In this document: positions 1 to 9,732 of the stretch, one piece after another | How positions within the stretch are numbered: the first letter of the stretch is position 1 | Layout of the letters: the number at the start of each line of letters is the position of its first letter | Assembly (NCBI GenBank): GCA_038136035.1 | Contig: JAYPYV010000008.1 | Location: 1-64,000 of the forward strand | Direction of reading: 5' to 3' | Origin: UBA9926 sp023261215 | Lineage (GTDB): Bacteria > Pseudomonadota > Gammaproteobacteria > Pseudomonadales > Azotimanducaceae | Length of the DNA stretch: 64,000 bases | The notes under the pieces: model-generated | What the model was told of the DNA's origin: nothing | What the model saw: only the letters and a program-made list of their open reading frames with translations | Database searches by the model: none | Program-made: the position numbers and the translations under genes

Positions 1-227
1 GTGGGGTTATAAAGCTCGATGTAGGGTGCGGGGCCGTTTGGCGTTTGTGGGTTTTGCACTCTGAAAACCGCGTTCTTCGACGTCGGCATCACCCCACCAT
101 GGTCAAAAATTTCTAAATCGCACCCGTTGCACGGCACGCCTGGTGTAAACATGGCTGCCGAAGCGCTAAAGCTTACAAGCATTGCCAAACCCAACAAGGC
201 TTGGGAACTTCGAATCCACGTGGTCAT
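1..227 (-). CDS. exported protein of unknown function, C-terminus off the left edge
   Basis: An open frame starts with ATG at 227 on the minus strand, preceded by a purine-rich ribosome site (AAGGGAGAG), and runs off the left edge after about 75 codons. Residues 1-24 form a clear Sec signal peptide: a short polar start with one Arg, then a hydrophobic stretch ending in FSASA. The mature part begins AMFTPGVPCNGC and carries two close cysteines followed by a mixed polar segment. No family is recognised from this fragment. It would act in the periplasm or outside the cell. It is divergent from the acyl-CoA dehydrogenase gene that begins at 674. It is confidently coding because of its start, ribosome site and signal peptide; function is unknown. 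Confidence 0.7.
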   Translation of the reverse strand, partial: MTTWIRSSQALLGLAMLVSFSASAAMFTPGVPCNGCDLEIFDHGGVMPTSKNAVFRVQNPQTPNGPAPYIELYNP

Positions 228-673
228 TGTTCTCTCCCTTACTGTCTTTGATGGATAATCCTCTCAGCTTGCCTCTAATCTTCGCGAAAAGACAAGCCAC
301 TCACGCAATATCAACCTTTTCATAAGCGATTACAACTATTTCTGAATAAACGGTAATTTTTTCAGAAAGTGAATGCCTTCATTTTGAGTTTTCCACTCTG
401 ATACTGAGCTCTTCGAAGGCGGCTTTACTCGCTGCGAGGTCTAGCCATCGCCGCGCGGCATCAGTCGACATCTGCATAGCACTTAAGGAACCGACCCCGC
501 ACAAATTCTTGATATCGCCCGACCCTCGGTTGACGTAAGGTACTTCAGCGTCACCAGCCTAAAGACTTTGGCAGACTGAAAACCCTGTTAAAGTCAGTGA
601 GCGCAATCCTCGCCAAGGACTTGTGCCCAACTGAGCATTGGTGAATAGTGGGCGCTGACAACAGGAGTAAGTC
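228..673. other. divergent intergenic region
   Basis: About 445 bases lie between the minus-strand exported protein and the plus-strand acyl-CoA dehydrogenase, so promoters for both should be here. The part around 290-400 is noticeably more AT-rich than the rest. A TTGACG hexamer occurs at 530-535 but no convincing -10 box follows at normal spacing. Nothing else identifiable was seen. Confidence 0.5.
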
Positions 674-1755
674 ATGATCGATTTCGAAATCCCGGAAGAA
701 ACGCGGGCAATCCGCAATAAAGTCAGACAGTTCGTTCGCGACGAATGTCACCCAGCGGAAGCCATCTGCACCGCGGACAATTTTGACAGTGTGCTCGCGG
801 AGCTCAGGCAGAAAGCCAGGGGTCAAGGCCTGTGGTGCCCATTCATCCCCACTGAGTATGGCGGTATGGGGCTTCGCCCGCTGGCCAACGCGCTCGTGCA
901 AATGGAGTTAGGAGAATCCTTTCTCGGCGCATTGTCGATGAACACTCAGGGGCCAGATGACGCCACCATGATGACGCTCTTGGAGCACGGCACCGATGAT
1001 CAGAAAGAGCGGTTCCTCACCCCCCTCCTCAATGGCGAAAAACGCATTTGCTACTCAATGACCGAAAAAGCGGCAGGTGCCGATGCCACGGGTATGCAAA
1101 CCACGGCAGTCCTTGATGGTGACGAATGGGTGCTCAATGGTGAAAAGTGGTTCAGTTCGTCTGCGAGTGTGGCTGACATTGCAGTCGTCATGGCAAAAAC
1201 CGATCCCGATGCGCCGAGACACGAGCAATACAGCACCTTTATCGTCGAGCTCCCAAATCCTGGTTACCAAATTCTTCGCAACATTGAAACGATGCAGCCC
1301 CACACGGAGCTTGGACTCAAGCTGGGCGGTAGCCATTCAGAGATCAACATCGAAAACCTTAGAGTGCCACGAGAAAACCTTCTAGGCGGACGCGGCCAGG
1401 GCTTTAACATGGGCCAGCATCGACTGGCTTACGGACGGCTTCGCCATGGGATGCACAACGTCGCCATGGCTCAGCGAGCTCTCGATCTCGCGGCCGAACA
1501 CGTCAGCCAACGGCAAACTTTTGGCAAACGCTTAGCAGATCGCCAAGGCGTGCGCTGGATGCTCGCGGATTGCGCCTCTGAGATTTATAAAGCCAGACTT
1601 GTCCTGCTCCACATCGCTTACAAAGCGGAAAAAGGCATGGACATTCGAAACGAAAACGGCATCGCCAAGGTATTCCTCGCCAACATGGTGCATCAAGTGG
1701 TCGATACCGCAATCCAACTTCATGGCGCGTTGGGCTATAGCCATGACACACCGCT
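674..1755 (+). CDS. acyl-CoA dehydrogenase, C-terminus lost in scaffold gap
   Basis: FAD-dependent acyl-CoA dehydrogenase, which introduces the alpha-beta double bond in acyl-CoA using electron-transfer flavoprotein as acceptor. The ATG at 674 follows a good ribosome site (ACAGGAG). About 360 residues are visible: the helical N-terminal domain, the beta-barrel middle domain with YSMTEKAAGADATG (about 124-137) and WFSSSASVADIAVV, and most of the C-terminal helical domain with the FGKRLADRQGVRWMLAD segment. The frame stops at the 100-N gap just after LHGALGYSHDTP, the last helix that precedes the FAD/substrate-side end in this family, so roughly 40 residues are missing. Any frame continuing past the gap is an artefact, because the sequence beyond is the antisense strand of the next gene. 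Substrate is unknown; the family call is secure. Confidence 0.93.
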
Positions 1756-1855
1756 NNNNNNNNNNNNNNNNNNNNNNNNNNNNNNNNNNNNNNNNNNNNN
1801 NNNNNNNNNNNNNNNNNNNNNNNNNNNNNNNNNNNNNNNNNNNNNNNNNNNNNNN
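1756..1855. other. scaffold gap of 100 N
   Basis: Exactly 100 undetermined bases. The true length is probably not 100: the gap must hold the C-terminus of the plus-strand acyl-CoA dehydrogenase (about 120 bases by family length) and the end of the minus-strand monooxygenase. Confidence 0.99.
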
Positions 1856-3679
1856 GCTCGCTTGCGCACGTTCGCGGATTTTGTGCCAACGCCCACCGCC
1901 GTAATAAGCAAGACTCCCAGGCTCCGCTTCACCGTGGCCATTGTAATAGGTGATGCAATCGCGCAAGGGTCTGGTCTGAGAATCTGCCTCACGACAGTGC
2001 TCGGCGTACTTTGCTTCGGCTTCAACATCGACATCCACGATCTCAGCCTGCTCTGCCTGCATGGTTTCAAGCATCCAAACGATGTAATCCCCATGCTGAT
2101 CAATCGCATCAGTGAAATTAAAGCTGCCGCCCCCGCCTTGAGGTCCAGACACAATGAACAAATTGGGAAACCCCTCGCTGTGCAAGCCGAGGAAAGTACG
2201 CGTACCCCCCTCTGCCCACTTCTCAGCGAGTGACTGCCCTTGTCGGCCGACCACTTGATTGAACGTCGCCGTCGCCATCCACTCAAAGCCGGTAGCATAA
2301 ATCAATACATCGAGAGGATAGGTGACTTCTTCATGAACCACACCCTCCTCACAAATGCGAGCCACGCCCTTGGGCGCCGTATCCACCAACGTGACATGCG
2401 GCAGATTAAAGGTCGGTAAGTATTCATCATGAAACGTCGGTCGCTTGCAGCCGTAGGGATAATAAGGCTTGAGCGCCGCTGCCGTTTTCGGATCTTCAAC
2501 GATTTGATCCACTCGCGCTCGAATCTGCTCCATGATTCTAAAATTACTCTCGAGCTGTTTTTGCACCAGCTCATCCATGCTGAGCTCACGATCGAAAGTC
2601 TTGCGCGCCTTAAAGTCTTGCACCTTGCCAGCCAAGTAATCATCGTTTGCTTGCATCGCTGTACGGCCCGCGGAAATTTTTGCAAACCTCGCACGGCGAG
2701 CCCGAGCCCACCCTGGCTCGTCCGCCCACGCTTCCCGCTCGGCATCGGTTGTCGCGCGCTGATCCCTGACATCCACCGACGACGGCGTTCTCTGAAAGAC
2801 ATGGAGTGACTTCACGACCTTGGCAATCTCGGGTATCACCTGCACCGCAGTGGCACCGGTGCCAATAATGCCGACCCGCTTATCTTTCAGATCGACGTGG
2901 TAGTTCCAGCGAGACGTATGAAAGGATTCGCCCGCAAACGACTGCATGCCTTCAATGCGAGCAAGCTTGGGGGTGGTGAGCAATCCGTTAGCCAGTATCA
3001 CAAAGCGCGCCTTCATGGCATCGCCTCGATCGGTGTGCACAGTCCAGCGACCGGCAGCTTCGTCCCACTCGGTCTTCTCGACCGTTGTGTGAAACAGACA
3101 CCGATCATAGAACTTAAATTTCTCGGCCATGCGCTGGCAGTACTCCATGATCTCGAAGCCCGATGCAAATTTCATCGACGGGACATACCCCATCTCCTCT
3201 AACAGAGGAAAGTAGGAGTAACTTTCGACATCGCAGGCAATACCCGGGTAACGGTTCCAATACCAAGTGCCCCCAACATCACCACCCTTTTCGCAAAACC
3301 GCACGTCCTGAAAGCCAGCGGCCTGAAGCTTGTACCAAAGCAGCAATCCCGCAAACCCAGCCCCGACGACTAGAATTTCGCACTCATCGCTAAGCGACTC
3401 TCGAGGCACGGGACCCGCTGTGTAATGGTCCTGAAGATAGTGGCTGAATTCCCCTTCCATTCGCATGTAATCGGCAGCGCCGCGTCTCGCCTCTTTGAAT
3501 GCGCGGTACTTTGATTGTTCCTCAGCGTTGAACACGGCGCCGGGTGGCGCCGGAGGCAGCGTTCGCAAGGCTTCATCAATATCCGTCGAATACCCCTTAC
3601 CTTGAATCGCAACGCCCGCTGGCGCGGCACGGGTCGCAAATCGTTTGAGACCGGTCGCCGAATCTATTTCAATGGCCAT
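1856..3679 (-). CDS. flavin-containing monooxygenase, Baeyer-Villiger type, with N-terminal extension; C-terminal end in gap
   Basis: NADPH- and FAD-dependent monooxygenase that inserts oxygen next to a ketone carbonyl. The start at 3679 is chosen because GAGGTG lies just upstream; a longer frame begins five codons earlier. About 608 residues are visible. The FAD-binding GAGFAG is at 106-111, GGTWYWNRYPG follows at about 137-147, and the NADPH-binding GTGATA is at about 273-278. The Baeyer-Villiger fingerprint reads FAGESFHTSRWN at 248-259, so the usual final P or D is N. The first 100 residues are an extension not present in minimal enzymes; hydroxyacetophenone monooxygenase-type members have a comparable one. 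The end GGGRWHKIRERAQAS runs into the gap, so only a few residues should be missing. Substrate is not predictable. Confidence 0.9.
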
Positions 3680-3733
3680 GTTGGCACCTCGCATTAAGCA
3701 CTCTCTATTTCCAAGCTACGATCAATACAACCT

Positions 3734-4363
3734 TTAGCTCCAAGTATCAAATCGAAGAATCTCTTCAACCGGCTTGCGCGTAACGGGCCCAAAGCGTCCA
3801 AGCGGGTATCCGACCGGAATCAGACAAATAGCACCCATCGTCTCTGGCAGATGAAGGACCTTCGCGACCGCATCTTGATCGATGAGCGCGAGCGTCGTGG
3901 GCGCAGCACCCAGCCCCATGGCTCTCGCAGCCAAGAGCAGGTTCTGCACGCCGGGCCAAATTGACCCCCCGGCTCGACCCAGCACCATTGGATCTCGCTT
4001 AGTGCCCAACTCCATACAGGCAATGATCAATGCGGGGATTTCATGCATGTGCTCCACCTGCCAGAGGACCGCGTCCATCATCTTTCGGCGACGATCGACA
4101 CTTTGATGTGACAGCGGCTCGATGTTATCCATTTGCGGAGCAAGATAACCTTCGACCCCGGCTCGATTAAGGGCCGCGAGTTCCGCTTTGACCGTTGCAT
4201 CCCTCACGATCAACCAACGGCCATTCTGTAAGTTCGACCCTGATGGCGCTTGATTGGCTGCATCCACCAGTTTGATGAGCATATCTTCTGGGACGGGCTT
4301 AGTATCCAGTCTTCGCATCGCGCGACAGTTATACATTGCATCAAATAATCCCATCTCTTCCAT
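3734..4363 (-). CDS. nitroreductase family oxidoreductase
   Basis: FMN-dependent nitroreductase-fold protein of about 209 residues; relatives reduce nitro groups, quinones or enones with NAD(P)H. The ATG at 4363 is chosen over an in-frame start 57 bases earlier because AAGGAGACC sits at ideal distance. The N-terminal CRAMRRLDTKPVPEDML segment and the APSGSNLQNGRWLIV segment are the typical FMN phosphate and isoalloxazine contacts. GLGAAPTTLALIDQDAVAKV and the C-terminal PVGYPLGRFGPVTRKPVEEI complete the fold. It lies about 54 bases downstream of the monooxygenase start on the same strand, so co-transcription is possible. Natural substrate is unknown. Confidence 0.88.
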   Translation of the reverse strand: MEEMGLFDAMYNCRAMRRLDTKPVPEDMLIKLVDAANQAPSGSNLQNGRWLIVRDATVKAELAALNRAGVEGYLAPQMDNIEPLSHQSVDRRRKMMDAVLWQVEHMHEIPALIIACMELGTKRDPMVLGRAGGSIWPGVQNLLLAARAMGLGAAPTTLALIDQDAVAKVLHLPETMGAICLIPVGYPLGRFGPVTRKPVEEILRFDTWS

Positions 4364-4841
4364 CTTGGTCTCCTTGCTTTTTATCTCTGCCCTTCTGCTC
4401 GCTGGCACCGGATTTGGCATGATCAGGGCTCGCCTTCAGCATGATTCACTATCTACCTCAGATCAATCAACCAGAGTTCATTGACCTCGGGAGCAAGCGG
4501 GCACACCCAACGGCCAAAACTTAGCCACGCTTTCAGCCGCGAAACAACCCACAGAATGAACACCCTCTGTTGAGGGGTAAGTTCCTTAGAGAGGTGTCTG
4601 TGCCTTGAGCGGGGTCTGTTTGATGGCGTGTCTTCGATGCCGATCGGCCGAGTGTTCGAATAAAACGCCCTTTTCAATGATTCCCCTTCAATTCGGCCGC
4701 CTCGTCCGCGCGCAGCCATTCGATCCCGCTGATCAGTCGAGTCTGACGCTTGGCGAACGGAGACTCCCCCCGAAAGCTGAGGACTTGCGTTGGTCCATAC
4801 CGCCTGCAACCCTAAATTGCCCAGGCCATCACGTGAGGCCT
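4364..4841. other. intergenic region without a supported gene
   Basis: About 480 bases between the nitroreductase start and the end of the DadA-like gene, both on the minus strand. Open frames of 118 codons (minus) and 153 codons (plus) occur, but both are Arg/Pro-rich, lack ribosome sites and show no recognisable domain, so they are judged chance frames. The promoter of the nitroreductase should lie here. Confidence 0.45.
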
Positions 4842-6086
4842 TTAATTAAATCGCGTCACGGCAAAGGGCACGAGATCATGCGGCGTTGTTCGCCCCCCCG
4901 CCCAATCGGCAATCACGCTCGCCGTCCACGGCGCGAGCGTCATCCCAACATGGCCATGACCCACTGCGCAAAGAATCCGCGTATCCCTGGGTGCAGGTCC
5001 GATGAGCGGGAGACTGTCCGGCGTGGAGGGCCGATGGCCCATCCAGCGTCCATCGGGGGGTCCTAGGTCTGGAAACCAAGACTGCATGGACGATGCCATT
5101 GCAGCCCATCGATGCTCTGAGGGCGGCGCATCAACGCCGCCTAACTCCACGGTCCCAGCCGCCCGGAGCCGACCATTCATCGGACTGAGATAAAAGCCTT
5201 TTTCCAGCGGGCAGACTGGCCGACCTAGAACCGGCGCTTTTCGATATTCCAGATGGTACCCGCGCTCGGCGATCAGCGGCGCTCGAACGCCGAGCGCATG
5301 AAGGAGCGCGAGACTGTGGGCACCCGCGGCCACCACCACTTGACGATAAAGCGATTTGTGGCCATTCGCCTCGGTGAGCTCTATTCCGCGAGACTTGGGA
5401 TTGATCGCGACCACTCGATCTGTCACCCAAGCCGCATTGCTTCTTGTGATTGCGCCGGCGATGCATTGGTTGACTCGCAATGGATCGCTCAACGACGCCG
5501 CATCGGGGAAGTACACCCCACCTGCGAACCGCCCACTCAAGCTGGGTTCTAATTGACCCAGTTCATCCTGAGACAGAACAACCGCATGAACACCATATTG
5601 GACTCTCGAGCGCGCATCTTGCTCTGCCTGTTTTCGCTGCGCGGCTCGATTGAATACGTAAAGGCAACCCGCTTGCTGGAACACATCACGCGCGTCGACG
5701 CGATCAACAAGCCCACCCCAAAGATCCGTAGCATCCAAGATGACACTGGCAAGGGCTCGTTTCAGCTTGGCTTGATGCCAGGGTAAGCACGCCTGAATAA
5801 ATTGGCCAAGCCAAGGGAGCACGGACACCCATCCGCCAGGCTCGATAGCGAGGGGTCCGCGACGCTGAAACAACAAGGATGGCCCGGTCAGTAACAGTCG
5901 CGGCTCGGCCAGCGGATGGACACCGTAGTTCGCGATGACACCCGCATTGCCCATGGAGGCACCCTGTCCTGGCGGGTTTGGATCGAAGAGCGTGACGGTT
6001 CGTCCTTCATCGGCAAGGGCCAAGGCCGCGGTCAAACCGATGATGCCCGCGCCAATGATCGCAATATCGCCCTCGGATTCGCTCAT
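4842..6086 (-). CDS. FAD-dependent D-amino-acid dehydrogenase-like oxidoreductase (DAO family)
   Basis: A 414-residue flavoprotein of the DAO/DadA family. Such enzymes oxidise an amine, typically a D-amino acid, to the imine, and DadA members pass electrons to the respiratory chain. The dinucleotide-binding motif IAIIGAGIIGLTAALALADE is at about residues 8-27, and the ADP-ribose Glu position is taken by the D of LFDPN. The segment SMGNAGVIANYGVHPLAEP at about 44-62 is characteristic of DadA-like proteins, as is the C-terminal GHRPSTPDSLPLIGPAP and GHGHVGMTLAP. The upstream ribosome site is weak. It is divergent from the RoxA-like gene. The exact amine substrate cannot be assigned. Confidence 0.88.
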   Translation of the reverse strand: MSESEGDIAIIGAGIIGLTAALALADEGRTVTLFDPNPPGQGASMGNAGVIANYGVHPLAEPRLLLTGPSLLFQRRGPLAIEPGGWVSVLPWLGQFIQACLPWHQAKLKRALASVILDATDLWGGLVDRVDARDVFQQAGCLYVFNRAAQRKQAEQDARSRVQYGVHAVVLSQDELGQLEPSLSGRFAGGVYFPDAASLSDPLRVNQCIAGAITRSNAAWVTDRVVAINPKSRGIELTEANGHKSLYRQVVVAAGAHSLALLHALGVRAPLIAERGYHLEYRKAPVLGRPVCPLEKGFYLSPMNGRLRAAGTVELGGVDAPPSEHRWAAMASSMQSWFPDLGPPDGRWMGHRPSTPDSLPLIGPAPRDTRILCAVGHGHVGMTLAPWTASVIADWAGGRTTPHDLVPFAVTRFN

Positions 6087-6407
6087 TTTTATTCACTCAC
6101 TCATCGATTAGAGCAGCGCCTTTGGGTGATGAACAAAGACGCCGACTGGCGGACGAGGACCCGCCTTGTTGGCGTTTCGTCGTTATGCGTTAGGCGTCAT
6201 CCTATGCCTCACTCTTCATCCGCTCGCTGAGGCCAAAAAAGCCGCCGGGAAGGCCCTGCGCGTAACCAAGCATTGACGGAAAGCTTGGCTGAATTCGGTT
6301 TTAATTTCTTTGAACCCAGCGTGCGTGATTAGACCCAACACAGTGATCTGACGGCAAGCCCCTCTTGGTCCCTTTACCCACGCGAGCATCCATCAGATGA
6401 TAGGCCG
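6087..6407. other. divergent intergenic region
   Basis: About 320 bases between the divergently transcribed DadA-like and RoxA-like genes, where both promoters must lie. No convincing -35/-10 pair, operator palindrome or small gene was identified. Confidence 0.4.
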
Positions 6408-7349
6408 ATGACCGAAGCCCCCTTTCGTTTTAATTTTGGCGCCATCACGCCAGAACATTTTCTGGAAGCCTACTGGCAAACGGAACCTTACTTGTTTAGA
6501 CAAGCGCTGCCCGGCGTCGAACACCTGCTAACACCTGAGCAGCTCAGCGAACTGAGTTGCAATGACGAAGTGGAATCGCGACTGATTTCTCAAGCCGACT
6601 CCGGCTGGCAGCTCAAGGATGGACCCATCGATCACCTCGATGAGTACTTGTCCCAACCACGACAGGCGTTGCTTGTGCAATCGGTTGATCTCTGGCACCC
6701 AGGTGTTTCAGCGCTCAAACGCCAATTTTCGTTCTTACCGAGTTGGCGTGTCGATGACGTTATGGTGAGTTACGCGACGCAACAGGGTGGCGTCGGACCT
6801 CACTTTGATTTTTACGACGTGTTTCTCATTCAAGGGGCTGGTCAAAGAACCTGGGAGTTGGGGGATCTATGCGATGAAACGGCGTCGCTCGTTCCCGGCG
6901 CACCGCTGAAGATTCTTTCCGACTTTGAAGCCAAAACTTGCTACACGCTAGATGCTGGCGACGTGCTGTATCTGCCGCCCCGAATAGCCCATTGTGGAAC
7001 AGCGATCGACCATGCGATGACCTTTTCGATCGGCTTCCGATCCCCCACGCTCGCGGAATTATTTGACGATCTCGCCACCGAGTTATGGTCTCTGCCGACA
7101 TCTGCACATTATCGAGACCCACCGCTTAAGTGCGATGCGGACCCTTTGGATATTCCAGAATCCGTGATCGATGACTTACAGGCATTGCTGCATTCGGTGG
7201 TAGATGACCGCTCGCGGCTGGCCGACTGGTTCGCGCGGTATATGACCACGCCACGATATCCCGAGCTCGACACGCTCGTGCCCGAGCATCGCGTTGCACG
7301 TTACCAAGGCACATCCTACGTCAACGGATTTCGGGAGGATGAAGCTTAA
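6408..7349 (+). CDS. roxA: cupin/JmjC-type ribosomal protein arginine hydroxylase, RoxA (YcfD)-like
   Basis: 2-oxoglutarate- and Fe(II)-dependent oxygenase of the YcfD/RoxA type, whose characterised member hydroxylates an arginine of ribosomal protein uL16. The 313-residue protein begins with the family-typical segment in which a short strand is followed by HFLEAYWQTEPYLFRQALP. The iron triad is visible: H132 and D134 in GGVGPHFDFYDVFLIQ, and H195 in LPPRIAHCG. DVLYLPP and the winged-helix-like C-terminal region follow. Length is somewhat shorter than E. coli YcfD. The ATG at 6408 has only a weak ribosome site. It converges with the downstream P450 gene, about 60 bases apart. The family call is strong; the ribosomal target is taken from the family. 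Confidence 0.88.
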   Translation: MTEAPFRFNFGAITPEHFLEAYWQTEPYLFRQALPGVEHLLTPEQLSELSCNDEVESRLISQADSGWQLKDGPIDHLDEYLSQPRQALLVQSVDLWHPGVSALKRQFSFLPSWRVDDVMVSYATQQGGVGPHFDFYDVFLIQGAGQRTWELGDLCDETASLVPGAPLKILSDFEAKTCYTLDAGDVLYLPPRIAHCGTAIDHAMTFSIGFRSPTLAELFDDLATELWSLPTSAHYRDPPLKCDADPLDIPESVIDDLQALLHSVVDDRSRLADWFARYMTTPRYPELDTLVPEHRVARYQGTSYVNGFREDEA

Positions 7350-7407
7350 CCACGAGGGAGGCGCATCAGCTGAGACTCGTGAGCACACCGCTCCGCGCTA
7401 ACGGCGC

Positions 7408-8637
7408 TCAGTAACGAGTGACCACCACGTTCAGATCGCTGATTCCATGAATGAAATTGGATCGCACACGCACCTCCTGCTCAGTCACCTCAATCGCTTT
7501 GAACCGCTGAAGAATTTCTTCCCAAAGCACCCGAAGCTGCATCTCTGCCAATCGATTCCCCAGACAACGGTGGATCCCGAAACCAAACGAAAGATGGCGC
7601 CGGGGTTGACCGCGACCCACCACCAGCGTTTCGGGATCGTCAATCACGGACTCATCTCGGTTTCCAGAGATATACCACATCACAACCTTGTCGCCGGCTT
7701 TGATGGATTGCCCCTTAAGGTCGATATCTTTCGTCGCAATTCGACGCATGTGCGCCAGTGGCGTCTGCCATCGAATCACTTCAGGCACGAAGCCAGGGAT
7801 GAGCGTGCGATCTTCTTGCAATGCTTTCATCCCCTGCGGGTTTTTAGATAGCCCCAGCACCCCCCCTGAAATCGAGTTCCTGGTGGTGTCGTTGCCACCA
7901 ATAATCAGAAGAATCAAATTACCCATAAACTCCATGGCGTCCATCTTCTGCATCCGCGGATCGTTCGCCATCAGCGTAATGAAATCTGGATGCTGCGCCG
8001 GATCGCGCGATTTTCGCTCTTGCCAAAGGGTGTTGAAAACATCGAGCATTTCGAACATCCCAGCCCGGCGGTCTTCGTCAGGCAGAGACCCACCGACGGC
8101 CTCGCTTGAGGTCGCAAGATCAGACCAAGCAGTCAAACGCCGACGCTCTTCAAACGGGAAATCAAACAAGGTTGCGAGCATCTGCGTGGTGAGCTCAATG
8201 GATACTTTGTCCACCCAGTTGAACGGGGTTCCTTCTGGCAGATCATCCAACAACTGCTGCACCCGCTGGCGGATCAAAGGTTCCATTTTTTGCAACTGCA
8301 TGGGCGCCACGGCGGGGGTCACCGACATGCGCTGTGCGTCATGCTTTGGTGGGTCCATAGAGATGAAATTAGGGGCCTCAAAGTCCGGTTTGCGATCACC
8401 AATACTCACGCCGCCCACTGACGAAAACGCTTCGTGATTGCTGTCCACGGCCATGATGTCTTCGAACCGAGTCACCGACCAAAATGGGCCGAAGGCGCTA
8501 TCAGCGCAATAGTGAATGGGCGCTTCGTTTCGCAGTCGAGCAAAGACCGGACGCCAAAGATCCGCCTCGTAAAGCCCTGGATCTGACACATCGATCGCCT
8601 CAATGGGCCTCGACATCTGATCATCTACTATCGTCAT
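7408..8637 (-). CDS. cytochrome P450, CYP153-like alkane/fatty-acid omega-hydroxylase
   Basis: A soluble bacterial P450 of 409 residues. The I-helix reads GGNDTTRNS at 247-255, the pattern I associate with the CYP153 family of terminal alkane hydroxylases; ExxR is EVIR at 286-289; the haem-binding loop is FGFGIHRCLGN with Cys358 as iron ligand. Strong ribosome site GAGGTGG precedes the ATG. CYP153 enzymes need a ferredoxin and a ferredoxin reductase, often encoded next door, but neither is adjacent here. A paralogue is encoded at 22424-23746. The upstream region holds a direct repeat TGACAAACCT (8783-8792 and 8797-8806). Likely role: hydroxylation of the terminal carbon of medium-chain alkanes or related compounds. 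P450 identity is certain; CYP153 placement is strong but made by eye. Confidence 0.92.
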   Translation of the reverse strand: MTIVDDQMSRPIEAIDVSDPGLYEADLWRPVFARLRNEAPIHYCADSAFGPFWSVTRFEDIMAVDSNHEAFSSVGGVSIGDRKPDFEAPNFISMDPPKHDAQRMSVTPAVAPMQLQKMEPLIRQRVQQLLDDLPEGTPFNWVDKVSIELTTQMLATLFDFPFEERRRLTAWSDLATSSEAVGGSLPDEDRRAGMFEMLDVFNTLWQERKSRDPAQHPDFITLMANDPRMQKMDAMEFMGNLILLIIGGNDTTRNSISGGVLGLSKNPQGMKALQEDRTLIPGFVPEVIRWQTPLAHMRRIATKDIDLKGQSIKAGDKVVMWYISGNRDESVIDDPETLVVGRGQPRRHLSFGFGIHRCLGNRLAEMQLRVLWEEILQRFKAIEVTEQEVRVRSNFIHGISDLNVVVTRY

Positions 8638-8782
8638 TATTCCACCTCATACAGGTTATTTGCCGCTGACTATGCCGCTCACCCGGGCCTATCCAATTCG
8701 TTCTCGCCGCCAACAGCTTCAGCACGTGCTTTGGATTCGGTACTCAACCCCTGGTAACAAACTCTCGGAGACCTACCCTTAG

Positions 8783-8806
8783 TGACAAACCTTGGCTGAC
8801 AAACCT
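8783..8806. repeat. short direct repeat upstream of the P450 gene
   Basis: TGACAAACCT occurs twice with a 14-base period (8783-8792 and 8797-8806), about 150 bases upstream of the P450 start and just after the end of the SDR gene. It could be a regulator binding site or chance. Confidence 0.35.
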
Positions 8807-8835
8807 CTAATCAGTGTCTGAAGGTTCGTCTTTCA

Positions 8836-9615
8836 TCAACTCCCACCATTGATCACCATGGTCTGACCGGTCATCCAAGAAGAGGCTTGGCTCGCAAGGT
8901 AAACCACTGCAGGAGAAATATCCTCAGGCGCCCCCAACCTGCCCAGCGGAATGTTGAGCCGCTCACCCATCTTGGGCAAATCCTCTTCTTTGAGATCCAA
9001 AAACTCCATGAAAACCTCGGTGGGAATCGGGCCGGGCGAGATACCATTTACTCGGATCCCATACCTTGCGAGTTCTACCGCCAGGGTTTGGGTCAGATTG
9101 TTCACGCCGCTTTTGGCAACGGCGTAAGGTCCATTGAAGGGGGACGCCCGATTGGCCGCTTGCGATGAAATATTGATGATCGTGCCGCCTTTTTTCGAGG
9201 CTTTCATCACGCGAGCCGCAGCCTGCGCACCACTCCAAACGGCCTTGAGATTGAGATTCAGCTGAAAATCCCATTGGCGTTCGGGCATCTCTAGCAGGGT
9301 TCGGGCGACGCGATCATCCGCGCCACCCGCATTGCTGACCCAACAGGTTAGCCCCCCCATCGCTTTTTCCGTTTCTTGAGCGAGAGACTCGACCTGCGCC
9401 ATGTCCATGACATCGCAGGTCACAGCCAGGGCTCTTCGGCCAAGCGCCTCAATGCGCTCGGCCACGCGCTCAATCTCATTGGTCCGCCTCGCGGCGACCA
9501 CTACATCCGCCCCCGCTTCTGCCAACCCCACTGCGATGGCTTCTCCGATCCCTCGACCCGCGCCCGTGACCACAGCGACCTGCCCGTCCAAATTAAATTG
9601 CTCAATAATCGACAC
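8836..9615 (-). CDS. short-chain dehydrogenase/reductase (classical SDR)
   Basis: NAD(P)-dependent oxidoreductase of 259 residues, classical SDR. The start codon is GTG at 9615, supported by GAGGAAG upstream. The coenzyme motif TGAGRGIG is at about 17-24, the NAG motif is in SNAGGADD, and the active site shows the Ser of NISSQAANRA and the YAVAK Tyr-Lys pair. IRVNGISPGPIPTEVF follows, typical of the family. The acidic or basic residue that sets coenzyme choice is in AARRTNE, suggesting NADP preference. It lies between the P450 and the alpha/beta hydrolase on the same strand with gaps of roughly 200 and 120 bases, so a hydroxyl or keto product of those enzymes is a plausible substrate, but this is inference. 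Confidence 0.9.
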   Translation of the reverse strand: MSIIEQFNLDGQVAVVTGAGRGIGEAIAVGLAEAGADVVVAARRTNEIERVAERIEALGRRALAVTCDVMDMAQVESLAQETEKAMGGLTCWVSNAGGADDRVARTLLEMPERQWDFQLNLNLKAVWSGAQAAARVMKASKKGGTIINISSQAANRASPFNGPYAVAKSGVNNLTQTLAVELARYGIRVNGISPGPIPTEVFMEFLDLKEEDLPKMGERLNIPLGRLGAPEDISPAVVYLASQASSWMTGQTMVINGGS

Positions 9616-9732
9616 CTAACGCTTCCTCTTTTCCAGTACCTAAGTCATTAAAATCATGGCGCTCATTCCAAAAAAGCGCCTGCATGGGTCAAGTCATTCT
9701 AGGGGTCGCCACCGCCATGAACAACCAAGCGA

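Noticed and set aside
1756..2233. Plus-strand frame continuing the acyl-CoA dehydrogenase past the gap to 2233
   Set aside because: The part after the N run is the antisense of the Baeyer-Villiger monooxygenase and has no acyl-CoA dehydrogenase motif.
4453..5066. Two opposite open frames of 118 and 153 codons in the region 4453-5066
   Set aside because: No ribosome site, Arg/Pro-rich composition and no domain; one overlaps the real DadA-like gene.
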